A DNA stretch of 64,000 bases from Pterobdella sp. o SKG-2022 (lineage: Eukaryota; Annelida; Clitellata; Hirudinida; Piscicolidae). The translations under genes and the position numbers were made by a program. Below the pieces are notes generated by a model. It made no database searches. It saw only the letters and a list, made by a program, of their open reading frames with translations, and was not told the DNA's origin. Location: NCBI GenBank assembly GCA_964035795.1, contig OZ038321.1, positions 21,950,283-22,014,282 on the forward strand. The letters are read 5' to 3'. Below, one piece after another: positions 1 through 12,200 of the stretch. How positions within the stretch are numbered: position 1 is the stretch's first letter; every line of letters begins with the position of its first letter.

Positions 1-1197
1 CCAATACGTTTTTGTGTCTTACTCCACGAATGTAAAAAAAACTTAAAGCTACAACCGTTGTTGTTATTATGAACCTCATCAAGTACTTGATCTCAAATTG
101 AAAATTCACTAAAACCACATCAAATTAAAACAAACCAAACAAACCCTTTTGGATTCTAAGATAATTATTTGATAAACACACATATATTCAAATTAAATTG
201 AGCTATAGGAGATTTAAATATCTAATACAGTGATTGAGATATGTAATCAGAAAGCTTTCGTAAGATATTCTTGTGTCATACAATGTTTAAACTTCACTTG
301 ACTATGTCATCAGCCCTTATATGATAGATGGTGGCAGTATAAATAGATACCAAGATTTAAGCCCGGTTTAAACCCATTGAACAGAGAGTGGCCAAATTTG
401 CTCCATTTAAAAAATATTTCGCAAACTAAAGCTTTTTTTATATCTATTTCTTTTTATCAAAAGCATTGTTTCCTTTTAAACCCCTTTTAATATTTTTGAC
501 CTTATTCTGACATTTGTCAAAAAGATTAATTGAATAAATTGACATGTCAATATTAATTTTAATGACAAGATTGAACTTATCAAAATTTCAGTTTTGATTT
601 CATGAAAAAATTTGTCTAAAAAAACTGGAGCTGAAAATCTGATACCTAAAATAAGTTCTAATAACGTTTAACTATATTCTGAAAATTTTTTTAAAAATAT
701 ATATTAAAAATTTTATATTATTTATAAATGAATATAAACTATTCAACGATAATGACTGCTATTGCAATTATTCGAGGTAATTAACTTCAACTGAAAACTA
801 TAAAAAACTTGACATATATCTAAATCATTATATATCTAAGTACCAAACATTGGATTCCTAAGCTTTTTGAATAAGAATGGGCATAGATTTATTTAACAAC
901 TGAAATATAAAAAGTAAAGGTGAAAGATCTAATGAACTAGATTAGTATCAAAAGTGGCTTCTTTATCATAGACAGATGCTATGCTTTCAAATCGCCACTA
1001 CCTCAAAATGGCGAGATTTAATCAAATTTTTGATCTTATATGATAAATTTAATTGAAAAAAATGAGATTTTAGGAATTCAATAACACATTAGGAAAAAAT
1101 AAAAACAAAAACACTATGGCAACATCTAATCATAAACTGAAGCAATTATCAACAATAACATACCACTATCATTTATAATATTGATGTAAATACTTAC
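1..1197. other. numb intron sequence, no exon recognised
   Basis: AT-rich sequence downstream (in numb's direction) of the last visible numb exon. The remainder of the PTB domain was looked for on the minus strand and not found, so this is probably intron, with the next exon beyond the left edge. No repeat or other gene was recognised. Confidence 0.5.
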
Positions 1198-2578
1198 AGA
1201 CTCTTTGATGGCTAGGAAGCCATGACACAACCATCGTTTAGTAGTGGCATCTCTGCATATGTAGGCAAACCCTTCATTCACATTCCTATCTGGTGCACAA
1301 AATGACACTTTCTCCAGAGTTTGATCCACTAAAAGAAACTATAGGTTTGTGTTTTCTATTGATATTTTATGAATGGAATTTCATTGGTGATTATTTGTTT
1401 GATATTTATTGTATTCAGACTTGAACTTACTTATTGAATTTTTTTGTGAACATCTATCTTATAATATTCAAATATTATAATTAATACTAGATGATCAACT
1501 TACACAGATATTCATACATTTTATTCCAATACTTTAGTAATTAGAGTTATGAGACACTTGAAATAATTTTAAAAAGCTTTGTGAACAATTAGTCTCAAAA
1601 TTGTGAGTCACAATTACACAACAGAATTTGAATTTTTTATTTTGACAAAGCTTTTCAATATATTCTATATCATTCAGATTACCTGATGATGATATAGAGT
1701 ATATCAAAAAGCTTCGTTCTGTCTTTTTTTTATGATTTAAAAAGCTATTTTTGACATTTACTTTAGATTAGGATAATTATATAATTATCATATTTCAAGC
1801 CAGTGATGAGTAAGTAGAATACCACGAGTCACCTTATTAATCTCATCCACCACTCTAATGGCATCTCCTGATATATACAACATTGCTTTTTTACATCTGC
1901 TTTTTTGCTGTTAAAATGATTAAATAGATGTTAATTAAATGCATAATGAATAATCTCTGAGCTAGTACATACAATAATATCAGTTTATTTAAACAAAAAA
2001 GAATAATAGTAAGGGAAAAAATTAATGAATAATAAGTAAATATCATTTCAATAAATTAAAAAAAAATTCAATAACTATGAGAAAACAATTTAAAATGAAG
2101 GGAAAAATTTAAAAAAAAAGAATCTTACAGATTTGAGCATTTTGATGGCTTTTTCACATACAATCACACCTCTAGAGTCAAAAACTTCAACATACCCTAA
2201 ATACTGATGATGAGTTTAAAAGTTTTGCATCATTTAAACATAAAAAATCTTGTAAGATGTTCATTATTTGCAATTTTATCAATGCGAATAATAAAATTCG
2301 TTTTCATATGTAGTTTTTTGATAAAATATTCATAAAACTATGAAACAAACAATTATTTTATCAAAAAAAAATTTCAATGTTCTACATTGGAAGAGTGAAA
2401 ATCATATTTATGACATCGTGATATCAATTCAGACACTCACTTCTACATTATAACTGCATGACGAAGATTTGATTTTTTTTTCATCTTCAACCCATGATTG
2501 TGGTTTTTGTTGACTTTCATTTATGACATTTTTTGGAGCATCTGAACGTTTCATCCAATTTAAAGAACGCATAAACAT
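1198..2578 (-). CDS. numb: Numb homologue, N-terminal part with PTB domain (runs off left edge)
   Basis: Adaptor of the Numb family, which in other animals antagonises Notch and links cargo to endocytosis through a phosphotyrosine-binding (PTB) domain. Four exons join in phase: 2578-2441, 2203-2129, 1907-1823 and 1328-1198. Exon 1 starts [12 protein letters not shown] and ends SSSCSYNVE. Exon 2 begins [12 protein letters not shown] and ends with [10 protein letters not shown]. Exon 3 carries [15 protein letters not shown]. Exon 4 has [15 protein letters not shown] and [14 protein letters not shown]. These match the core Numb PTB signatures ([29 protein letters not shown]) closely in order and spacing. 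The end of the PTB domain and the C-terminal NPF/DPF tail are not in the window. Start chosen at 2578 because it gives an N-terminus of about 46 residues before the domain, as in relatives. It is divergently arranged with the gene starting at 2889. Confidence 0.93.
1575..1722. repeat. Foldback repeat family 2, copy 1 (with inverted arm)
   Basis: Lies in the numb intron between exons 4 and 3. The stretch about 1580-1675 matches the reverse complement of about 35113-35210 and the first part of 55418-55470. Here it is followed by an inverted arm: an AAGCTTTTC...ATATTCTATATCAT segment is mirrored by GATGATATAGAGTATATC...AAGCTT. That could form a hairpin. Confidence 0.7.
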
Positions 2579-2888
2579 CTTCTTTAAAACATTTTGTTAA
2601 CAATTATTATAGTTTAAAATTTATCCACTTTAAGCTGAAAATTACGAAAAGTACTTTTCTATGTATACATAGAAAATCAACTTTAATAGCATTAGCAAGG
2701 TTTTTCTAACATTCAAAAAGATTTTTTCAAAATTATAGTATGAAAATAACAGTTTTTGTTTCTTTTCATTAATAATTTTTAAATACAAGATTAAATTAAC
2801 TTTTCAAGGACTTTAAACAGAGACGTTTAAATTTGAAGAATCGGTTTCGAATCAGCTGTACTAAAAAGTTTCGAAAGATAAGGCCGAT

Positions 2889-4480
2889 ATGTATTCAATT
2901 TTGCTTGCTTTGAAAGTGTTAAAATCTTATTTTGGATCGAAGAATCAGCAACATATATATGAATCTGTTTATAACAGTTTAGAAAAAATCAATTTTGAAG
3001 ACGAACGAACTATAAGTGAGGTAGGCCAACTTTTGATATTTATTCATTGATTATATATGTCGCTATATGGAAAATACTTATATGATTATAATTGTTAATA
3101 TACATCATATAACTTTTAAGGCTATATTAAATATAACGAAAAATCTTGAAAACAATCAAAAATTGAAAAAAGCATTTCTCTGTTTAATCAAAAGTTCCAT
3201 TGATTTTCAGCGGTTTGTCATTAACTTTTGGATTATTTTTCACCATAAATTATAAAAATATAAATTTAGAGGGCAATTCGAAGAAGATACATCGATCAAA
3301 ATACCAAACGCATGTTCGAAGCAAAATCCAAAAATTTTAGTAAATAATGAAATAAAAAATAACAACAAAAAGATTACTCTCAAAAATTGTAAAATTATCA
3401 AAAATCATGAAGATACAAATCCGCAAACTAGCATTATATTAGATAAGAACCTTGAGAAAAAGGAAAAAAACGAGATTACTAATAAAGATTCGGAAGTGAT
3501 GAAAGTAAAATTGAAAAGTGATGAAAACTCTACTGCAAAGAAAAACACAGAAAACAGTCCTGCGGTGCAAGCTATAGATGTAAAACCCATACCAACATAT
3601 GGTATGGCTAAATGCGACAGCAATGAAGAGATTATTGATATAATAACCACCACCTCAAACACCGCTGAGTTGCCATCATGTAAAAACATCGAAGAATTGA
3701 AAAAAGGCAATGTTATAAATTTGAAAATCTGTAAAAATAAATTTTTAGAATGCAGTGTGGGTAATTCTTTGGTTAGAGGTTTGAGTAGGTCTCATTCCAT
3801 GCCTACCACGAGTCACGATGTCACATCTAGTATGACCAAGAATGAAAATTTGACCAACGTGACGAACTCAACAGATAAGAATAAAATCAATAAAAAAGTG
3901 ATTAAATACATAAAAAATGTTAATCAAGATAAAGGAAATACAAAATTGCTTAACAATATTGACGAAAACAAACTGATTAAACTCAACAAAAATCTTTTCA
4001 ATAATAGACTGATAGACCTACCTCAAAGCAAGAATTCTATAATGAAAACTAACCCTGTATCAACAAAGCCTCTATTTCAAACAAAGCTATCCCTTTCAAC
4101 ATCGTCTCCCCAACAAAAACATGTTTTGTTGTTCTCAAAAGACATCGAGAAAAACAATAACTTTCTAAGCAAATATAATAGCAACTTAAAAATAAACTGG
4201 ACAAGCAAAAGACAGATCAGTCCAGGTTGTATCAATTTGGTCTCTAAATAATGAGTATGCAATATATTTAATTAAATAGAAATTCATTCACTTGCATAAA
4301 TCTTTAAAAAATGCACAAATTCAAATTTTAAAAAAATTTAGAAAAAAATTTTATTAATAAACACATTTCAAAGATAAAAAAACAGAGAAAACTGAAAAGC
4401 TGAAAAGAAAGAAAGGAACAACAAAAGACCCCGATGGGAGCGAAGATGACTTGATAATTGTAGATGATGAAAACTATTAG
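2889..4480 (+). CDS. Unrecognised lysine/asparagine-rich protein, 3 exons
   Basis: Exons 2889-3015, 3272-4225 and 4374-4480 join in matching phase (1 and 1), giving about 395 residues. The N-terminus begins MYSILLALKVLKSYFGSKNQ. The middle is rich in Lys, Asn and Ser and looks disordered. The last exon ends GSEDDLIIVDDENY, an acidic hydrophobic patch that resembles a SUMO-interacting motif. If the last splice is not used, the second exon reads on to a stop at 4251, ending CINLVSK. No family was recognised; the charged, low-complexity composition suggests a nuclear protein, which is inference only. The start lies 310 bp from the divergent numb start, so the two probably share a promoter region. 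The first intron donor (ATAA^GTGAGG) was chosen for phase; the alternative GAG^GTAGGC leads to a stop. Confidence 0.6.
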
Positions 4481-6131
4481 AGCTTTGCTTAAAAATGAAG
4501 ATTTGAAACTGTTCCTTATAATAAATTTTTCAAATGAATTAAGTGACTATGGTTACTGTAATATGTTAAATTATGTATCGTTAAAATTCAAAAAAAAGTT
4601 AGGGGAAAAATTATCATAACTGTATTAAGACCAGCTATAAGAGTTTTAGACAGTATCAGTAAAGAAAAATCAAAAGACTGAACTGAAAAAATTGTAGAGT
4701 TTGAAGAGCACAACTAAAAATGCTAAGGTTGTTACTAGGAGTAATAGTATTGGATAAGATTGATAAAATATGGATAGGAGCTTCTGCTCATGTAAATTAG
4801 AAACAAACTCGGAGAAGCTATTAAAAGATGGTTTAATACATTCTAATGAAGCTCAATTTGTTTGAGTTAAAAGTTAAGAGAAAAAGAACTAGAAATAGGC
4901 AAAAAAAAAAAAAACACATTTGGAGAATAAAAAATATGAGCTTTGTGGGAGCTTGTGAGAAAGAGGAAAAGTAAGGAACAATCAAAAAAGCGATTAGTCG
5001 ATCCCTGGAGGGAAAGAAAAAAACGTAGAGCATAATGAAGTTTCGAGGAACAAAGCATCCAACACATCTGCGTAGTTACACATGCGCCAGTTAAGTTGAG
5101 TTTAATAAAGTAAGGTTAATACGAGTTATAATTATTTAAAATATGCAAAACTGATTTTATGTGAGTTGAGTAAATTATCTTTAAATAAAGACAGTTAAAA
5201 AACTCAAATATTTAAGTTAATTTTTTAAACTAAGTCCTTAGTTTACCTTTCTAGTGCATGATAAGGAGTTTGAAAGGTCTAGATGCATAGATTTGAAGAA
5301 TTTTAACATTCAATCCGGATGTCATTTAGGGTTTTGTAGATACTATTATTCGTATTCAATTGAATTTAAATAAAAAAAAACTACAACCATATTTTATATC
5401 GCTATTTTGGTTTATCACACCAAGATATTTAATGAACTTTTTATTTCAAAATTAAATTTTTTTTGAAAATAACTTCACTAAGAGGCAATATTTTAATACA
5501 TTTTTCATTCAACTAAAATTAGACTTATGAAATATGAAAAAGTTGAAATTGTCAAAGACTTTAGTTGAATAAAAAAGCACCAAAAATTGCCTCTGTGGAG
5601 TTATTTTTAAAAGAATTAACAACATCGATGATGTCTTTGAAAAACTCAAAATTTTTCTTTTTTGAAATAATTATGTAACAGTAATTAGGATCAATAATGG
5701 CTTTTTTTTGGCATATTGTTTTGAAATTGACATTAATATTTATTTCATTTTTTCAATATTTTAAAACTCCAAAACAATTTATTATTCACTTAAATTGTAT
5801 GAATGATAAAATGAACTTGAGCAAAACAATGCTTGATGAATCCTTGAAGAACATTAACGTTGGAAGACTAGTTATGAAATGCTTGTACTCAAACAAAGAC
5901 ACTCATAATGCTTTTAAAACTGATGCCGTTTGAACTGAAGTTTCAAATTTTTTATAGAAAAATTAAGTAAATATGATCTTCAGGCATTGAGAACTGTTTT
6001 TGAAAGCTTTCTGTTAAATAAGATGTTGTGAAAATAAGGAAACTCTTGAAAACCTTAAAATTTTTACGAAATTCTATGAATAAGATCATTTTAAAAAAAT
6101 AATTTATTTAATTATTTTGAAAATTAAGATA
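4481..6131. other. No gene recognised; degenerate purine-rich sequence
   Basis: Intergenic. About 4380-5080 is purine-rich on the + strand with short coding-like runs broken by stops and no recognisable family. A 78-codon ORF at 5697-5933 has no family resemblance and atypical AT-driven composition. The rest is plain AT-rich sequence. Confidence 0.4.
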
Positions 6132-8260
6132 ATGGTGGCGTTTTTTGAAATAAGTTTTGAGGTATTTATTCTTCTTTTATTCCGGTTAGAGTGTACGTCC
6201 CTTGCCAACATATTTAGAGGAAAACCTGCAATCCAAGACGGCACTTACGATGTTCTTTCTGCTGGTATTTCTATGTTTAAAAGTTAATTTTAAAAAGTAA
6301 GATACAAAATAATAAAATTTTTCATAGTACTAATTTTGAATGTCACCTTTAACTTGGAAAATAAGTTTCGATGTATTATATTTATTTTTTGCTATAGTAC
6401 GTGTAAAGATCAAAGTTTTTCTAGGGCGTATTTTCAAACCGCATCTTATTCAACATTTCTATTGATAGTTCTGCCGTTTCATCAATATTGCTCCTCAAGA
6501 CCTACGGGTTTAAGAAAGGTGCAATGTTTGTTGCGAGTAAAATGATGTGTGATGTTGTGGGCAGAAAGCTCATATAAAGGGCATTAAGGGGGATTGTAGG
6601 ATTCCATTTGTTTCTATGAGATTATGAAAAAAAATATGTTTTCTTCGAGTTGGGGAAGGACACGTTTTGTGTGATCATTGTGATGTCTTAGTTGGAAATA
6701 AAATGGATTTTGTCATGAGTTATTATGTATGTTTTCATGTTTTCTATATGATTATTATGACTTTTGAATCTTTAGTTTAAGGGTTGGAAGCTTAAGGAAG
6801 GCAGAGTGGATTAAGTTGAAATAATAAGTCCAATGCTTTACCAGCTAAATTATACAGGCCAACATGTTGAGTTTTAGTGTCCAAAATGCAGCCCGTGATT
6901 TTACTTAATGCGTAGCTTTTAGTGTTTGAAATATTTTTCTGATGGTTTGAATTATTGTTTGAGACCATATGGTTCCCCGTATTCTATTATTGGTCGGCTT
7001 ATGGTTTTGAAGGTTGGGTTAAGAGTCTTGGTTTTGCCTGTTTGCTTAAAGTAAAAACCTTTACCTTATTGATCTTTATTCGAGTTTTTATTTTCGTCTT
7101 GTTCACATAGACACACAAAGATTATTCAGGATTAAACGTGATGCTCCGAATTTCATGATTCAAGGTTTTAGATATTGAAACTTATTTAACTGTGGGTAGT
7201 TGATTTTATCAGAGTTTAAAAAAATTTATTTATTTGGTTTTCTTAAAAGATAAATTATCAATTTTTCATTTTAGACTATCAAAGTTTAGCCATATTTTGC
7301 TTTCTGTGTGTGGCAGTTATTGATATATCGTCAAAATATTATATAAACTTGGTGATGTTATTGAAAGGTAGGAAAAGATCTGAAAAGTATGTAAAGTTTT
7401 TTGTGTGAAGCTCATTGGAATAAATGAATTAGTTTCTACGCTTTAGATAGTTATATATGAATTTAATGATTATTTAGGCTATATTGGCTTTTGAAATTTT
7501 ATCGATGAATTTTTGATGTATTATAAAAGTTCATAAAATTTTGACACATAAACTTATCATTTGGAAGACATGGCGGTAGATGGCACTGTGAATACTTATC
7601 TGTGGGCCTATTCATGCTCTCACAAGGATACTGGTGGATTTGTGACATGCAAAACTTTTACATTGTTCAAAAAGTTATAATATATGAACGAGATGAGCAT
7701 GGTAGTAGGTTTTTCATATATTATTTTTGTTTTAACAAAATCTTATGGCCATTAGGTTCAAATTGATAAATAAACAATCAATCCAAGATTAAAACATTCA
7801 CATCTTTACTGTATCATTACACAAGCTTTCTATGCTGTACGTATTGAATCCAGGCTGGAGATTGGATAGGGTGATGGCTGCACTTTCTATACAATGTTAC
7901 ACCGTTAACTCAAATATTGAAGGAACCTAAGAGATATGCAACAAACATCCATATAAAATTGGGCCTAAAGCTAAAATTACTTTTTTTTGTAAGCTTCCTA
8001 CTCCTATGGCCAACCAGCTGATAATAAAGACTGAAAAAGATGGTGCAGGAATGTTGACGCTATGTGAAGTGGAAGCCTTTCCCGACGAAACAGGTAAGTT
8101 TATAATTCTAATCACGTCATATTTGAGTAGAAATTTTTAATATTGAAATAATATGAATACAAATAATATTTGAACAGAGAGGGTAAGGTGGTATCGAGCT
8201 TTCGATTATTACATGGATGGTACGGTAGTTGAAGAACTGAATATAAAAAAATATGTTTAA
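6132..8260 (+). pseudogene. F-type lectin (fucolectin/tachylectin-4 domain)-like gene with an in-frame stop
   Basis: F-type lectins are secreted or surface fucose-binding proteins. Exon 6132-6264 encodes a hydrophobic signal peptide (MVAFFEISFEVFILLLFRL) followed by ANIFRGKPAIQDGTYDVLSA. Exon 7568-7633 continues with MAVDGTVNTYLWAYSCSH. The exon ending at 8093 has RLDRVMAALSI and ICNKHPYKIGPKAKITFFCK, then GAGMLTLCEVEAF and a GTAAGT donor. A last exon, 8178-8260, ends NIKKYV and a stop. RGKPA, AVDG, SC-H, C...C and LTLCEVE are domain hallmarks in the right order, and all phases agree. Against function: TAA at 7928-7930 lies in frame just before ICNKH, and the usual WWRVDLG segment is missing. 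A splice acceptor at 7931/7932 would skip the stop in phase but also lose RLDRVMAALSI. So it is a pseudogene, a mis-assembled base, or a gene whose third exon I have not bounded correctly. Confidence 0.6.
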
Positions 8261-9263
8261 CAATGTCTTTTCTTTTGTCTCTCACACCCGCTGTGTGTTT
8301 GTGTTTATACTTCTTTTTCAGAGGGTTGTGTTTTGATAGGCAAAAATGTTTCCAATAAAGTGGTTTATAAATCGGGTTGGGAGCTTTTGTTGATTTATTA
8401 AGCATTCATATTTGCTAATACTTTGTGGTTTTTTTTAAACTTGAACAAAACTTATTCATTTATTTTTAAACTCTCACACTGAAGCACCTTTTTGCACAAA
8501 TTCGATTCGCATTTATGCACGTGTGATTAAAAAGCGACAATTATGAAATCTTATGTTTTTATTTTATCCAAATTGAAAAAAAAAGAAAGTGTAGTGAGAT
8601 TGTTGCAATGAAGTTAATGATTTTTTCAATAATTATATTACTCAAATTGTGAAGAGTTAGAAAATTATAAAACAAAATTTGAAAATCATCAAACATTTCA
8701 AGACAATTTTTTTCATATGACTCAATCCTTTTCATTCCAAATATTATTTTTGTTTAAAAATATGATTTGCATTTTTCACACTTATTGTCTCAAAGTATTT
8801 TGAAATAAGAACCTGTGTTGCTAAAGAGTTGCTACTAAATGATGGAGAAGGAATGGGGTACTCCTAACATTCTCTAGTCGCACTATAGCTTTCAGCATCA
8901 GAACAATGGAACAAATCTTATAGATATTTTGAACAAAATGGTGGCAAAAAAACTGGATGGCTGCATGTTTTGACTGGAGTGTAGGAGAACTTTGACAGCT
9001 GATAATCTACAATTTTCATTCAGAAAAATATTGTTGTTGCAGTATACTTATTTTATAATTTTAATTATACTAGTTTGAGTTTTTCCATTCAAATTGGAAC
9101 CAAGTTATATAAAAAAATAAATATATTGTTGTTCAATGTTTTATAAAAATTTTAAAAGTGACTACTTAAAACATTCAAATTAGTTGAGCCAGTTGAACCG
9201 CGGCATGAATAGTTATTAATAGATTTAATAGGTTATTAATTTCATAAGTTATAGAAAGTTGCA
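8261..9263. other. Intergenic, nothing recognised
   Basis: AT-rich spacer between the lectin-like gene and VPS72. About 8815-9010 is less AT-rich and could be an old repeat, but I see no readable family in it. Confidence 0.4.
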
Positions 9264-12200
9264 ATGGCAGATTCTGAAGAGTCTAATAGCAGTAGTAGCG
9301 AAGAGGATCAAATAGAAAGTATGGCGCTCAGCAGAGAAAAAAGAGTTAATGCCGGAAATCGTATGGCAAGGTTATTAGAAGCTGAAGATGAAGATGATTT
9401 TTACAAAACTACATATGGTGGTTTTGAAGAAGTGAGTTATCAATTAGGTTTTTTATGGTTAATATCTAAACATTCAATAAGTCTGTGAAAAAAATACAAT
9501 AAATCTATTGTAGATAAATGTTTGAAATTTATTGAATTATCTAAGTTTTAAAATGAATGCTTTAAAGATTTGAAAACTTATTTTCTTCAGGAAGAAAATG
9601 ATCAAGATTATGAGTCAGAAGCTTCCAAATCAGATATTACAGATTCAGACTTTGATATAAATGAAGAAGATGAACTCAAAAGTGATGTTGAAAATGAAAA
9701 TGAAGTCAAAGAGAAAAAGAAATCTGTTTATCAAGTATGCAATAATTTTACTTCTTCAAGCCAAACATAAATATAAAATTGAACCACATTTTTATAAGTT
9801 ACTTCATGCTTATTGAATTTTTTCAAGATGAAATCACATTATCAAGCAGAGATACAAATATTGAGTTCAACTTAAGAAAACTTCATTGACATAAATAAAA
9901 CTTTGACAATTTTTTTTGATTTTAATATTTATAATTACTAATAAGACATTATTACTTAAGGTTCGTTCATTGTTTTATAATAAACTATTATCAAAAATTT
10001 ATAACGATTGAAGGATCCCAAAAAAATGAAAACTGATTCAACCCCTAAAACACCTAAAGAAGTTAAACCTGTGAAAACTGAAAAAACAGAAAAAATTATT
10101 CCTACTGAAATAGTTTGGGGTTATTATTTATTTATTTTTTATTTCATGTATAATGCTTTTAGGCTCGTAACATTAAATCATAATTATAATGACTTTGCTA
10201 TATCAAAAATCTCACTAATTAGATTATTAACTATAATGATTTTTTAAGTCTTCAAACAAACCTATAAACAATACTTTCAAGACAAATCAGTTCGAAAATC
10301 AACAGCTGAAAAGTCTAAGTGTATAGATGATCTTTTGAAGGAGAGGGAGGCCAAAGCTGCTCAAGCCAAGATGCATGGTGAACGCAAGAAAATGCCCGAA
10401 ATGAGAAGGTTTATATTACTTCATAAGAGTTGTACTTTGATTTTAATGATGTGATGGCTTAACTTTTTGCATGTGTTGTAATGAATTTGAAGCTCAGTTC
10501 AGAGATGTTTCCTTCTCAGATCATAAGGTCTTGATGTGGAAGAGTCAACTGAAAGTACCTGCTTTAGTGTACAAAACATTCAAGGTAAAAAGGTGGAAAG
10601 ATTTGGATGTTGAAAAGTTTATTTCCAAGCTGCTGAACACTCCTTTGGTATTTTCAACAGACTTGAATTTAGATTCTGCTGTGCTATGCAGAAATAGACT
10701 GAAGTGGTTTGGGCATGTTATGAGGATGGATGCTGGAAACCCAGCAAGTGCTTGCAGGCATGTCGTGGTAGAGGGTAAAAGAGAACAAGGTAGACCAAAA
10801 AAAACATAGTCCCAATTCTTAAGCAATCACCTTAGAAAAATGAAACTCAAACTTGAACCATGCCCGTGGATAGTTGGAGAAGAGCCATTATGAGACCCGT
10901 CCAACTCAAGCTAGCATGAAAACGGACGTAAAACGATGATGATGTTTTATGTGGTATTTTGATGGTATATATACTATTTATATATCAAATATAACGGTTT
11001 CAATAAACAAATTTTAAATTTTATTATGCAAAATTTGTTTAAGAAAGGAAAAATAAATTTTCAATTGATAGCAATGGAAAAAATCTATGATGTTTATGCT
11101 TCAACAAAGCATTAAATGAAACAAAAAAACTAGAATTTTCGATAAGTATAGCCTTATCATAAAAAGTTAGCTCATGAACTCTTTTGTTTCTCAATGTATT
11201 AATAATTTCCCCGTTTTTTATTTTTTTTTGAAAAATAGTATTGAAAAAACTTTTCAGAGACATCGTATGTATTTTTCTTTAATAGTTTGTTACGAAAAAA
11301 CGTCAATTAAGAGAAATTTTTTAATTACATTTATTGAGAATCGACAGCTATAGTTTTCGATAAGTTTATCCTTATTATAAAAGGTTAGCGAGAAAAAAAA
11401 ATTAAAACTAAAAAAGAAACTAACGTTTTGTACTAAGGCTAAACTTATCGAAAATTATAGCTTTTGATTTTTTTTCTACTCTCAATAAATGCATTCAAAA
11501 TTCCTCTTAATTGATGTTTTTTCTTTAAAAACTAATAAAAATAAATACAATGTCTTTGAAAAGCTATATTTATTTTCATAAAAAATTTTAAACATAAAAG
11601 ATTAATGAACCTACATGAACAATCGATTTCAAGAGATATTTCACAGATTGACTCAAGAGGAGTTGTTGGAGGAGGCTAAAATCACAGAAGAAATCAACCT
11701 TGCTTCTCTAGGTATCATCTTCATTCTTGATTCCATCGTTTAGAATTGGAACAGCCATCCAACCCGTGCTAGCATGGAAACGAGCGTAAAACGATGATGA
11801 TGGTAGTAGTACTGAATAATAATACTAATGAGAATGAGTATACTTAAACTAATAACTAAGTAAACCATTGAGCGATTAATAACACCTAAATCATATTTTA
11901 TTCTAGCGCTTTTGATTCAGATTTTATTTTTTAGGAAAAGCGCGCTATATTAATGTAAATAAAAAGCTTAATTGTTCAATAAAATATTGGTTTCATAGTA
12001 TACTACAGTTTGGGTACTGATGGTCTACTTACATCTGTATACACACATTATAATACTCAAAATAATCATTATTAAATAATTACTTAAACAAGTGTTATTT
12101 TCTCCACGCAGAAACATATCAAAAGATGGAACTAGAGCGCAAGAGAATTCGAAGCCAAAAGCAGATAGAGAAAGGCCCCATGATACGGTACAGGTCTTTC

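Noticed and set aside
5697..5933. 78-codon ORF
   Set aside because: No family resemblance, AT-driven composition, no supporting splice signals.
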